This document shows, piece by piece, positions 8,899 through 16,380 of a DNA stretch of 64,000 nucleotides. Origin of the DNA: Streptomyces phaeoluteigriseus. Its GTDB lineage: Bacteria > Actinomycetota > Actinomycetes > Streptomycetales > Streptomycetaceae. Within the stretch, counting starts at the first letter, position 1, and every line of letters starts with the position of its first letter. A program made the translations under genes and the position numbers. The notes under the pieces were generated by a model. The model worked only from the letters and a program-made list of their open reading frames with translations, did not search any database and was not told where the DNA came from. The DNA is taken from NCBI RefSeq assembly GCF_001896135.2, contig NZ_MPOH02000005.1, forward strand, positions 101,742-165,741, given 5' to 3'.

Positions 8899-8950
8899 CA
8901 CACCGTTCGGGCGGTGTTCGTCGGGAACGCGGTGTCGGGCGAACGGTGTG
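8899..8950 (-). promoter_or_regulatory. Candidate attenuator ahead of ABC permease
   Basis: CACACCGTTCG (8899-8909) and CGAACGGTGTG (8940-8950) form a perfect 11-bp inverted repeat. A competing local hairpin pairs ACACCG (8900-8905) with CGGTGT (8912-8917). On the mRNA the first arm begins only 6 nt after the leader-peptide stop, so a ribosome paused at the end of the leader would cover it and favour the alternative hairpin. Confidence 0.5.
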
Positions 8951-8956
8951 AAGGGT

Positions 8957-9106
8957 TCAGCCCCGACAGCGGGCACGGCCCGGTGCGGTACACAGTGCGC
9001 TGTTCACGCGCTGGAGATCGACGGCGCGGTCGGCGACCAGGATGTCGAGGTACGGCCGTACGCAGCCCCGGGGGCGGCGGGCCGCCGTCCTGAGATCTGC
9101 GTACAT
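8957..9106 (-). CDS. Leader peptide of the ABC transporter operon
   Basis: A 49-codon ORF from ATG 9106 contains DRAVDLQRVNSALC followed by ten more residues with another Cys. The D-L-Q-R-V...A-L-C block matches the leader at 5123-5260 (DLQRVAGALC), and the bases just before both starts share GGTGACGGAC. The usual H-I before D-L is replaced by A-V. It lies 208 nt ahead of the permease with an attenuator-like structure between. Function in Cys sensing is inferred from the family and the context. Confidence 0.6.
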   Translation of the reverse strand: MYADLRTAARRPRGCVRPYLDILVADRAVDLQRVNSALCTAPGRARCRG

Positions 9107-9276
9107 GTCCGTCACCGTCTCTGTCCGGCCCCGTGGGGCCCTCGCGCTTACCGAAGCGTCTGCCACAAAAAACGTCATCCGGTCCGGTCGTCACCTGGGG
9201 CACCCCACCGCCGAGCGAGGGTTGCCGGTCAGCAAGCCAGGGCTTGTCGCTGACGCTCATGACCGTTCTGGGGCGT

Positions 9277-9306
9277 AAGTAAGACAGTTGCCCGAACGAA
9301 TGTCAA
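9277..9306 (-). promoter_or_regulatory. Candidate promoter for leader/ABC operon
   Basis: On the minus strand a perfect TTGACA (9301-9306) is followed after about 17 nt by TCTTACT, a weak -10. It lies about 170 nt upstream of the leader peptide start. Confidence 0.35.
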
Positions 9307-9329
9307 CGCCGTCCAGGTGGTGGACCCGG

Positions 9330-10225
9330 TCAGACCTTCCCGACCTGCGCTTCTGCGTCAGTGCCGGGGGTGGAGTGGGTTGCCCAGTCCAGGATCTGGA
9401 CGGCGGAGCCGGCGGCCTCCAGACCCTGACAGCGGGCGTGGTGGCGGCGGTTGACACCGTCGAGGTCGAGATGGGCACCGAAGGCCGGGTGGGCGGCCAG
9501 CCGTCGGGCGTACGCCCACAGGGCGGGGTGTCCCGCGATGCGGCGTACGGCGTCCGCGTCGAGGTGATGCCGGTGCACGGTGTCGAGCTGGACCAGCGCG
9601 ACCCACAACTCGACGTCCGCCGCGGTGATCTGGTCGTCGATCAGATAGCTCTGGATACGTAGCCCTTGGTCGAGGACGCCGAGCGTGCGAGGAGGGTGCC
9701 GAGGGCCGCGGTGCACTCGGACTCCTCGGTGCCGGCCGCTCCGGCGCGCTGCGCGGCCCCCTCGATGCCCTGGGCGCACATCCGCTCGACGGCCTCGATC
9801 TCCGACTCCCTGCCGCACGGGTACAGCGAGGTCCGGCCGCCGCCGAAGTGCCGGGCGAGGTCGCGGGCGATGTCGGGCCCGTGGGTGGAGACGATCCGCC
9901 CGGACCAGTCGTCGCTGAGCACCGGTGCGAGGGCGGGTCCGGTGTAGTGGTGGGCGCTGGCCTCGTACAGGGGGCGCAGCGCGGAGTGGCCGCCGTCCGG
10001 ACAGTCCGGGACGGCGGGCAGGAAGGTGACGGGACAGGCCCGGTCCAGGCCGAGCAGGCTGTGGGTGACGGCGATGCGCAGGCCGTCGGGGTCGGCCGCT
10101 GACAGGTGGAGCCGGTAGCGGCGCGGCACGGCGTAGTGGCCGCTGCGGGCGTCGCGGCCGATGCGGCCCCGGAAGGCGGGGGCCGGACCGGCGGACGGGT
10201 GGGCGGCGAGCGGTGTGGCGGACAT
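9330..10225 (-). CDS. Glutathione-S-transferase-like (YqjG/Ecm4 type), frameshifted
   Basis: ATG 10225 follows GGGGAGAG. The first frame gives RRYRLHLSAADP, the redox motif ACPVT with its Cys-Pro pair, a substrate-binding SDDWSGRIVSTHG and the helix region. The second frame continues from about 9690 with YLIDDQITAADVELWVALVQLDTVHRHHL, the typical C-terminal all-helical domain. One extra C near 9690 would join them. Relatives are glutathionyl-hydroquinone reductases; actinomycetes make mycothiol rather than glutathione, so the thiol partner is uncertain. A Cys-type leader peptide lies 158 nt upstream, linking it to sulfur or thiol status. Confidence 0.72.
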
Positions 10226-10309
10226 GACTCTCCCCGGGGGCATGCGCGTGGACGGACGCGCGGCGGATGCGACGTCGGACGGAAGCGGTCGGACGGGAGG
10301 ACGGGCCCG

Positions 10310-10332
10310 GGTCCCGCGCGCCGGCCGGGACC
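10310..10332 (-). promoter_or_regulatory. Hairpin between leader peptide and GST-like gene
   Basis: GGTCCCG (10310-10316) pairs with CGGGACC (10326-10332) across a 9-nt loop, between the leader stop (10383) and the start of the enzyme gene (10225). It could serve as an attenuator. No U-run follows. Confidence 0.4.
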
Positions 10333-10382
10333 GTGCCGCGGGGACACCGTCGAGGGGGTTCGGCGCAGGGGGAAGGGCGGGT

Positions 10383-10499
10383 TCAGCCCTGGGGCATCGC
10401 GCTGCAGACGCGCAGCAGGTCGATGTGGCGGCGGGAGGTGAGAAGGGGTGACGACCACGCCGTGCGGCTCACTCGGCGGGCGACCGTCTCACACCCCAT
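10383..10499 (-). CDS. Cysteine-type leader peptide, GST-like gene
   Basis: A 38-codon ORF from ATG 10499 contains LLTSRRHIDLLRVCSAM, the clearest match in the window to the actinobacterial L-x-S-R-x-H-I-D-L-L-R-V leader family. The Cys codon sits three positions earlier than in the other two leaders, directly after the V, and another Cys is the third codon. A short AGGG lies 8 nt before the start. The next gene on this strand is the GST-like enzyme. Confidence 0.75.
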   Translation of the reverse strand: MGCETVARRVSRTAWSSPLLTSRRHIDLLRVCSAMPQG

Positions 10500-10506
10500 G
10501 CGTTTC

Positions 10507-10523
10507 CCTACCTTTTCACTAGG
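10507..10523 (-). promoter_or_regulatory. CCTA-N9-TAGG motif upstream of leader peptide
   Basis: The minus strand reads CCTAGTGAAAAGGTAGG just 7 nt before the leader start. The arms are inverted and the surroundings are unusually A-rich. It may be a promoter -10 region with an operator, which would give a very short 5' UTR. Confidence 0.4.
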
Positions 10524-10584
10524 ATTCCCGGTCCGAGTGTCGATCCGCCCCCGGCCGCCGTCAAGAGGGCGTCCAGCAGGTGAG

Positions 10585-11342
10585 TCAGGGGGTGCGCGCA
10601 CCAGGCTCCGGCAGCCGGTACACCGACACATGGGACCGCGACTCGGCGGTGAACGCGGAGCCGGTCCAGTCGGCGTGCCGGGACTCCAGCCCGAAGCCGG
10701 CCAGTTGGGCCATCAGGTCGAGTTCGGCGGGCCAGATGTAGCGGTGCGGGGTGCGGTCCAGCCGGGCCCGTCGGCCGCTCTCGTCGAAGGTGAAGTGGTG
10801 GGAGACGACGTACTGGCGCAGTACGTCGTAGGTGTCCAGGCCGATGTAGCCGGGCTCGGAGTTCCAGACGGTCGCCTCCTGTCCTGGCGGGAGGCGGCGC
10901 AGCTCGGGCACCCACAGCTCGATGACGAACCGGCCGCCGGGCCCGAGGTGGCGGGCGGCGTTGCGGAAGCACGCGACCTGCTCGGCCTGGGTGAGGAGGT
11001 TGGCGATGGTGTTGTAGACGAGGTACACGAGCGTGTACTCGCCCGGTGCGCGCGCCGTCGCCATGTCCCCGACGACGACCGGGATCGCCGTCTCGTCGGC
11101 CTTGGTGCGCAGTCGGTCGAGCATCGGGCGGGACAGCTCGACACCGGTGACGGGCACACCCCGCGCGGCGAGCGGGACCGCGACCCGCCCGGTCCCGACG
11201 GCGAACTCCAGCGCCCGGCCGCCGTCCGCGAGCTCGGCGAGCCGGTCGACGGCGGCCCGAGGACCTCGGGTGCGAACATGCCGGTGCCCGGAGTGTCGTA
11301 GCGCCGGGCGGACTCGGCGTCCCAGATCTGCTGCTGGTCCAT
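10585..11342 (-). CDS. Class I SAM-dependent methyltransferase, frameshifted
   Basis: The first 25 residues (MDQQQIWDAESARRYDTPGTG, ATG 11342) are in one frame and the rest in another, which carries motif I (LEFAVGTGRVAVPLAARG), VTGVELSRPML and GPGGRFVIELWVPELR. Adding one G at about 11270 joins them. The order and the C-terminal part (PHRYIWPAELDLMAQLAGF) match the common Streptomyces 'methyltransferase domain-containing protein' of unknown substrate. It is transcribed away from the kinase/aldolase pair and ends 86 nt before the GST leader peptide. Confidence 0.75.
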
Positions 11343-11402
11343 GCGCCCCAACGATGGGCAGCGTCGCGGCGGTTGTCCAACGGTTTGTCGCCCCGGGCGG
11401 CC

Positions 11403-12347
11403 TCACGGGCGCGTCTTGGCGCTCCCCGCGAACCCGTCGGCGGCGGCGAGGTCGAAGTCGCCGTGGTCACTGCCGAGTCCCTGGGCGACCAGGGCCGCCG
11501 CGGCGCAGCCCAGGACGGCGGCCTGCGCCGGTACGCGCCCGAGAGCGACACCCCGCAGATAGCCGGCCGAGAACGCGTCGCCGCACCCGGTGGTGTCGAC
11601 CACGTCGACGGCGAAGGCGGGCACGGTCTCGCTCCCGTCGGCGCTCACCACGAGGGCGCCGTCCCCGCCTCGGGTCACGGCGATCGTTCCCACCCCGGCG
11701 CCGCGCAGTCTCCGCACGCCCGCCGCCAGGTCCGGCTCACCGGAGAAGCCGAGGACCTGGTCCTCGTTGGGCAGCAGGTGGTCGATGTACGGCAGTGCCG
11801 CCTCGATCTGCTCGAAGCTGCCCAGCACACCGGGCGCGAGGAGGTCCACGGAGGTGACCGTGCCGTGCTCCTTGGCGTACGACAGGATGCGCGCGGCGAC
11901 GTCGACGCCGATCAGTTCGGGGCCGCCGAGGTGCAGATGGGTGGCGGCGGCGACGGCGTCCCAGGGCACGTCGTCGAGGCCGTAGGTGATGTTGGCGCCG
12001 AGCAGGTGCAGGGAGGGCCGGTCGCCGTTGGGGCGGATCGGCAGGACGCTCGCGGAGGTGGCGGTGTCGGTGCGACGGACGAGGAACTCGGTGTCGACTC
12101 CGGCCCGTCGGAGGAGCTGGAGAAGCATGTCCCCGGTGGGGTCGGTGCCGATGGCGCCCGCGCTGCGGACCGACGCGCCCAGTTTGGCGAGGGTGAGGGC
12201 GGTGCCGCCGGCCGTCCCCGCGGCGGTCATCCTGATGTCCTCGACCAGGGTCGCGCCCTGCCCCTCGGGTATGGCCTCCACGGGCCGTACCAGCACGTCC
12301 AGGACGTGTACACCCATCGTGACGACGGTCATCGAGCCGAGGCTCAT
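11403..12347 (-). CDS. PfkB-family carbohydrate kinase
   Basis: A 314-residue sugar or nucleoside kinase starts at ATG 12347, overlapping the aldolase stop by 4 nt (ATGA). It shows the PfkB N-terminal Gly motif (AAGTAGGTALTLAKLGA) and signature 2 with the catalytic Asp (DTTGCGDAFSAGYLRG). Kinases of this type phosphorylate furanoses. Paired with a class II aldolase, it could phosphorylate a pentose or 5-deoxypentose that the aldolase then cleaves into dihydroxyacetone phosphate and an aldehyde. Substrate is inferred from the pairing only. Confidence 0.88.
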   Translation of the reverse strand: MSLGSMTVVTMGVHVLDVLVRPVEAIPEGQGATLVEDIRMTAAGTAGGTALTLAKLGASVRSAGAIGTDPTGDMLLQLLRRAGVDTEFLVRRTDTATSASVLPIRPNGDRPSLHLLGANITYGLDDVPWDAVAAATHLHLGGPELIGVDVAARILSYAKEHGTVTSVDLLAPGVLGSFEQIEAALPYIDHLLPNEDQVLGFSGEPDLAAGVRRLRGAGVGTIAVTRGGDGALVVSADGSETVPAFAVDVVDTTGCGDAFSAGYLRGVALGRVPAQAAVLGCAAAALVAQGLGSDHGDFDLAAADGFAGSAKTRP

Positions 12348-13030
12348 CGGTTTCCCTCCTGCACGGGTGGTACGGGGTGGGTGGTGCCGTAGTCGCGGGC
12401 CGACGCCGCCTCGATCACGGCGCGCTGCTGTCCCTCGTCGAGGACGCGGGGCCGCCCCATGGCGGTGGCGTGCCGGTAGACGCCGCAGGCCCATTCGAGC
12501 AGCAGGGCGTGCTCGACCGCCTGGTCCAGGGTCGGGGCGTGGGTGACCGCGCCGTGGTTCGCCATCAGGGCGGCGCCGCGTCCGTCCAGCGCGTCGAGCA
12601 CCGACACGGCGAGTTCGGGGGTACCGAAGGTGGCGTACGGCGCGACCCGGACCGTGCCGCCCAGGGCGAGCAACTGGTAGTGGAAGCACGGCAGTTCGTC
12701 GAGCACGCAGGCCACGGCGGTGGCCATGGGGGCGTGGGTGTGGACGACCGCTCCGGTGCCGTGACGGCGGTACACGCCGAGGTGCAGTTCCAGTTCGGAG
12801 GTGGGTCGCAGGGTGCCGGCCACGATCCTGCCGTCCAGGTCTACGACGGTCACCTCCTCGGCGGTGATCCGGGCGAGGACCGCTCCGGTCGCCGTGACGG
12901 CGACCCGGTCCCCCGCGCGCAGGCTCACGTTCCCCGCCGTACCGATGAGGAGGCCTTCGGCCGCCAGGCGCCGGCAGGCGTCGGCCACGGCGGCCCGCTC
13001 CTGACCCAGCGCGGAGCTTGAGTCGGTCAT
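12344..13030 (-). CDS. Class II (fuculose-phosphate type) aldolase
   Basis: A 228-residue protein starts at ATG 13030. GTAGNVSLR near residue 30 is the phosphate-binding loop, SELELHLGVYR carries the catalytic Glu, and HTHAPMATA plus a later His provide zinc ligands. Members cleave L-fuculose-1-P, ribulose-1-P or 5-deoxyribulose-1-P; AraD-type epimerases share the fold. It is the first gene of a two-gene operon with a PfkB kinase and is divergent from a TetR regulator, with a candidate operator between them. This fits a small inducible sugar-salvage operon. Confidence 0.86.
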   Translation of the reverse strand: MTDSSSALGQERAAVADACRRLAAEGLLIGTAGNVSLRAGDRVAVTATGAVLARITAEEVTVVDLDGRIVAGTLRPTSELELHLGVYRRHGTGAVVHTHAPMATAVACVLDELPCFHYQLLALGGTVRVAPYATFGTPELAVSVLDALDGRGAALMANHGAVTHAPTLDQAVEHALLLEWACGVYRHATAMGRPRVLDEGQQRAVIEAASARDYGTTHPVPPVQEGNR

Positions 13031-13048
13031 GGGCGCGACGGTAGCGTA

Positions 13049-13075
13049 AACGTGAAACAAAGTCACCTTCATGTT
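13049..13075. promoter_or_regulatory. Candidate TetR operator between aldolase and regulator
   Basis: AACGTGAA (13049-13056) and TTCATGTT (13068-13075) form an inverted repeat with 7 of 8 positions matching, and an inner GTGA/TCAC pair lies within. The site covers the divergent promoter region, 19 nt from the aldolase start. Confidence 0.6.
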
Positions 13076-13087
13076 CGGAGGCGGTTC

Positions 13088-13747
13088 TTGAGCCCGGCAG
13101 ACGCGGATCAGGGCGCCGTTCCGCTGCGCCGCACCCCCCGGCAGGCACGCAGCCGGGCCCGGCTGGCACTGCTGCTCCGGGCCGCCGAGCGCGTCCTGGT
13201 CGCGGAGGGGGTCGAGGCGCTCACGACGACCCGGGTGGCGGCGGAGGCGGAGGTCTCGGTCGGCTCGCTCTACCAGTACCTGCCCGACCGCGACGCGCTC
13301 ATCGACGCCTTGGCGGCGGGGTACTTCGCGCGTATCGAGGCCGTCATGGACGACCTGGTGCGGGCCGCCGCGGCCGAGCGGTGGGAGGACCCCGTGGGCG
13401 TGCTGCTCGACGCGTTCGCCGACGTCTACCGCACCGAACACGGCTTCCGCGCCCTGTGGTTCGGCAGCGGGCTGACCGAGCGGACCCGGGCCGCCGACCG
13501 CGAGCACAAACGCCGGATGGCCGACGGCGTCCGCCGTGTCCTGCTCGCCCTGGACATGGCGGACGACGACGAGGCGGCGGCCCGCGCCGCCCACGCGGCG
13601 GTCCTGGCGGCGGACGCCCTGGCCCAGGAGGCGTTCCGACGGGACCCTGCGGGGGACGCGGCGCTGCTGGAGGAGGCGAAGGTGATGCTGCGGGGATATC
13701 TGGGCGCGGTCGCGGCACGGTACCCGTCACACGACCGCGGGATCTGA
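13088..13747 (+). CDS. TetR-family transcriptional regulator
   Basis: I place the start at TTG 13088 because a perfect GGAGG lies 6 nt upstream; the frame is open from 13052 but without a ribosome site, and that start would overlap the operator. The 219-residue protein has the TetR helix-turn-helix (ALTTTRVAAEAEVSVGSLYQYLPDRDALI) near residues 40-70 and a ligand-binding C-terminal domain. It is divergent from the kinase/aldolase operon and most likely represses it and itself through the 13049-13075 palindrome. Confidence 0.88.
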   Translation: MSPADADQGAVPLRRTPRQARSRARLALLLRAAERVLVAEGVEALTTTRVAAEAEVSVGSLYQYLPDRDALIDALAAGYFARIEAVMDDLVRAAAAERWEDPVGVLLDAFADVYRTEHGFRALWFGSGLTERTRAADREHKRRMADGVRRVLLALDMADDDEAAARAAHAAVLAADALAQEAFRRDPAGDAALLEEAKVMLRGYLGAVAARYPSHDRGI

Positions 13748-13760
13748 GCCCCAGCACGGC

Positions 13761-13794
13761 GGAGGCCGTCTTCTCGTCCGAGAAGACGGCCTCC
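13761..13794. terminator. Strong bidirectional terminator
   Basis: GGAGGCCGTCTTCTC pairs perfectly with GAGAAGACGGCCTCC, giving a 15-bp stem with a 4-nt loop. It lies 13 nt after the TetR stop and 14 nt beyond the encoded CCA end of the minus-strand tRNA, so it can serve both. Confidence 0.85.
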
Positions 13795-13807
13795 GACCAC
13801 CTCGTGC

Positions 13808-13884
<77 letters not shown>

Positions 13885-14463
13885 TCGCGTCCCGCGCCGG
13901 TGAACCGTGGGAACGCGCAGGTAAACCCTACCGTACGCGTATTGGTGCCACGTCGCGGCCGGGCGGAGGCCCGGCCGGACGGGCGGGTGACGCGCCCGTC
14001 GGGAACCGGCGGGGCGACCGGGGCGGCACGGGAGAAGCACCGGGGAGGCGCTGGGGCCCTTCCCGGTCACTCGGGCGCGACATGCGGATTTGCCTCGGGG
14101 GCCACCCGCGGCCGGAGCTTTCGACCCCCGTTTCGGACATGCGCTCCAAAGGAACCCATTTCCTTCGGTCGTGCGCGTTTCAACAATGTGTGGGCCGGAT
14201 GAACGGGACCGGCGAGAAAACCAATAGATCCGTTTTCCTACGCCGTGGCCTTTTCTTCGAAGGTGACCGAATCAATGCGGCGGGAAACCGGGCGTTCGTT
14301 CAAACGTTGACTGGCGAGTAATAAGCGCACTACCTTTCAACGCGCTTCGAACAAGCGATTTCCTGGGCCTTCCGCGGTGATCCTTTCCCGCCGGAATCCC
14401 GGTGCACGCCTTTGCTGTCCCGAACCCCCCACCGTGCAGTTTCACCCTTGATTCGGAGAATCA
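13885..14463. other. Intergenic region upstream of PKS genes
   Basis: This 580-bp stretch has no convincing gene. From about 14,140 it is clearly richer in A and T than its surroundings. It contains a candidate promoter (14307-14336) and an inverted repeat CGCTT-CGAAC-AAGCG (14343-14357) that could bind a regulator of the PKS genes. Confidence 0.6.
14307..14336 (+). promoter_or_regulatory. Candidate promoter of PKS operon
   Basis: TTGACT (14307-14312) is followed after 18 nt by TACCTT (14331-14336). It lies about 125 nt ahead of the first PKS gene. A CGCTT/AAGCG inverted repeat follows directly. Confidence 0.4.
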
Positions 14464-16380
14464 ATGACGTCCACTGTGCGCTCCGAGGACATGATCATCG
14501 GCATCACCCCTTTCGGTGAACCCGATGCCGGGCTCGCCCTCGCGGTCGCCGGGGCAGGCGGCCTCGGCGTCCTCGATCTCGGCGACGGCGGCCGAAGATC
14601 GCGCGAGGCGCTGGCCCGATTGCGGCGCTCGGCGCCGGGCGGGTTCGGGGTCAGGGTCGGTCCGCGCTGCCACCTGTCCCCCGCCGACCTCGGCGCCGAC
14701 GGCCCCCACACGGTGGTGCTGGCTCCCGACGCGCCCTGGCCGCTCACCGGCCTCGCGGCGCGGTACCGCCTCCTCGCCGAGGTCACCGACCTGCCGACCG
14801 CGCGGGAGGCCGTCCGCGCCGGGGCGCACGGCCTGATCGCGCGGGGCGGCGAGTGCGGTGGCCGGACCGGCACCCTGAGCACCTTCGTCCTGCTCCAACA
14901 GCTGCTCGCGGCACCGGGGTTGGGCGTCCCGGTTTGGGCCTGCGGGGGCATCGGACCGCACACGGCCGCCGCCGCGGTGGCCGGCGGGGCGGCCGGGGTC
15001 GTCCTCGACGGACAGCTCGCGCTGCTGGCCGAGTCCGCGCTGCCCGAGGCGACGGCAGCCGCGCTGCGCCCCCTGGACGGCTCGGAGACCGTCGTCGTGG
15101 CCGGTCACCGGGTGCTGCTGCGCCGGGGCACCGACGCCCCGCGCCTCCCGGAGGACGCCGGACCGCCGGAGGTCGCGGCGCTGCTGGGCGCCCGGGACCC
15201 GCGCACCCAGCTGTTGCCGGTGGGCCAGGACGGCTTCCTCGCCGCCCGGTTCGCCGACCGCTGGGGGGACGTACGGCGGACCGTGCGGGCGGTGCGGGAG
15301 GCGGTGCGCGATGCCGTGGGCGACGACGGGACCGTGAGGGCGCTGGCGGACGGGTCGCCGATGAGCCGGGCGCTGGGCACCCGGCTGCCGGTCGCGCAGG
15401 GTCCGATGACGCGGGTCAGCGACGGGGCCGCGTTCGCGGCGGCGGTCGCCGCGGACGGGGCGCTGCCGTTCCTCGCCCTGGCGCTGGCCGACGGTGAGCG
15501 GACGCGGGAGATGCTGGCCGGGACGCGCGACGCGGTGGCCGGCCGGCCCTGGGGGGTCGGCGTACTCGGCTTCGCGCCCGAGGACGTACGGGCCGCGCAG
15601 TTGGAGGCCGTACGGGAGCTGCGGCCGACGCACGCCGTCATCGCGGGCGGCCGGCCCGCGCAGGCGCGGGCGCTGGAGCAGGACGGGATCCGGACCTTTC
15701 TGCACGTGCCGTCGCCGGGGCTGCTGCGGCAGTTCCTCCAGGCGGGTGCGCGCCGGTTCGTGTTCGAGGGCTCCGAATGCGGGGGGCATGTCGGACCGCG
15801 CGCGAGCTTCCCGCTGTGGGAGGCCCAACTCGGGGTCCTGGAGGATTACTTGGACGACGGCGGTGACGCCGGGGACGTCGAGGTGTTCTTCGCGGGCGGC
15901 GTGCACGACGAACGCTCGGCCGCGATGGTGGCCGCGCTCGCCGCGCCGCTGACCGCACGCGGGGCGGCCGTGGGCGTCCTGATGGGCACGGCGTACCTGT
16001 TCACCGAGGAGGCGGTGGCGCACGGCGCGATCCGGCCGCTGTTCCAGCGGCAGGTGCTCGACGCCGACCGCACCACGCTGCTGGAGTCGGCACCGGGGCA
16101 CGCCACCCGCTGCGTGCCCAGCCCGTTCGCCGCCGGCTACCGCGAGGAGGAGGCCCGGCTGCGCGCCGAGGGCGTCCCCGACCGGCTGGTCTGGGAGGAG
16201 CTGGAACGGCTCAACGTCGGCCGGCTGCGCCTCGCCAGCAAGGGGACGACGCGGGGGACGGACGGCACGCTCGTGCCCGTCGACGAGCGACGGCAGCTCG
16301 CCGAGGGGATGTTCATGGCCGGCGAGGTGGCCGTACTGCGGTCGCGACCACCACGGTCGCCGCGCTGCACACCTCCGTGA
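14464..16380 (+). CDS. Tandem PfaD-like enoyl reductase (NPD) region of PUFA-type PKS
   Basis: ATG 14464 follows CGGAG. The 638 residues hold two nitronate-monooxygenase/PfaD-type flavin barrels. The first, degenerate one (about 10-230) carries ARGGECGGRTG. The second (about 305-600) carries LPVAQGPMTRVSD, FEGSECGGHVGPR and GVLMGTAYLFTEEA. PfaD-type domains are FMN enoyl reductases of polyunsaturated fatty-acid synthases. The last 15 residues in frame look wrong, while the alternative frame from about 16345 reads SATTTVAALHTSVTAGAAAFL and runs into the KS protein. One added G would fuse this to the next gene as one multidomain enzyme. Alternatively the GTGA overlap at 16377 is a true gene boundary. 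Confidence 0.8.
   Translation: MTSTVRSEDMIIGITPFGEPDAGLALAVAGAGGLGVLDLGDGGRRSREALARLRRSAPGGFGVRVGPRCHLSPADLGADGPHTVVLAPDAPWPLTGLAARYRLLAEVTDLPTAREAVRAGAHGLIARGGECGGRTGTLSTFVLLQQLLAAPGLGVPVWACGGIGPHTAAAAVAGGAAGVVLDGQLALLAESALPEATAAALRPLDGSETVVVAGHRVLLRRGTDAPRLPEDAGPPEVAALLGARDPRTQLLPVGQDGFLAARFADRWGDVRRTVRAVREAVRDAVGDDGTVRALADGSPMSRALGTRLPVAQGPMTRVSDGAAFAAAVAADGALPFLALALADGERTREMLAGTRDAVAGRPWGVGVLGFAPEDVRAAQLEAVRELRPTHAVIAGGRPAQARALEQDGIRTFLHVPSPGLLRQFLQAGARRFVFEGSECGGHVGPRASFPLWEAQLGVLEDYLDDGGDAGDVEVFFAGGVHDERSAAMVAALAAPLTARGAAVGVLMGTAYLFTEEAVAHGAIRPLFQRQVLDADRTTLLESAPGHATRCVPSPFAAGYREEEARLRAEGVPDRLVWEELERLNVGRLRLASKGTTRGTDGTLVPVDERRQLAEGMFMAGEVAVLRSRPPRSPRCTPP

Noticed and set aside
16345..16380. 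Programmed frameshift between reductase and KS genes
   Set aside because: No slippery sequence or stimulating structure is obvious and the window has many similar one-base breaks.
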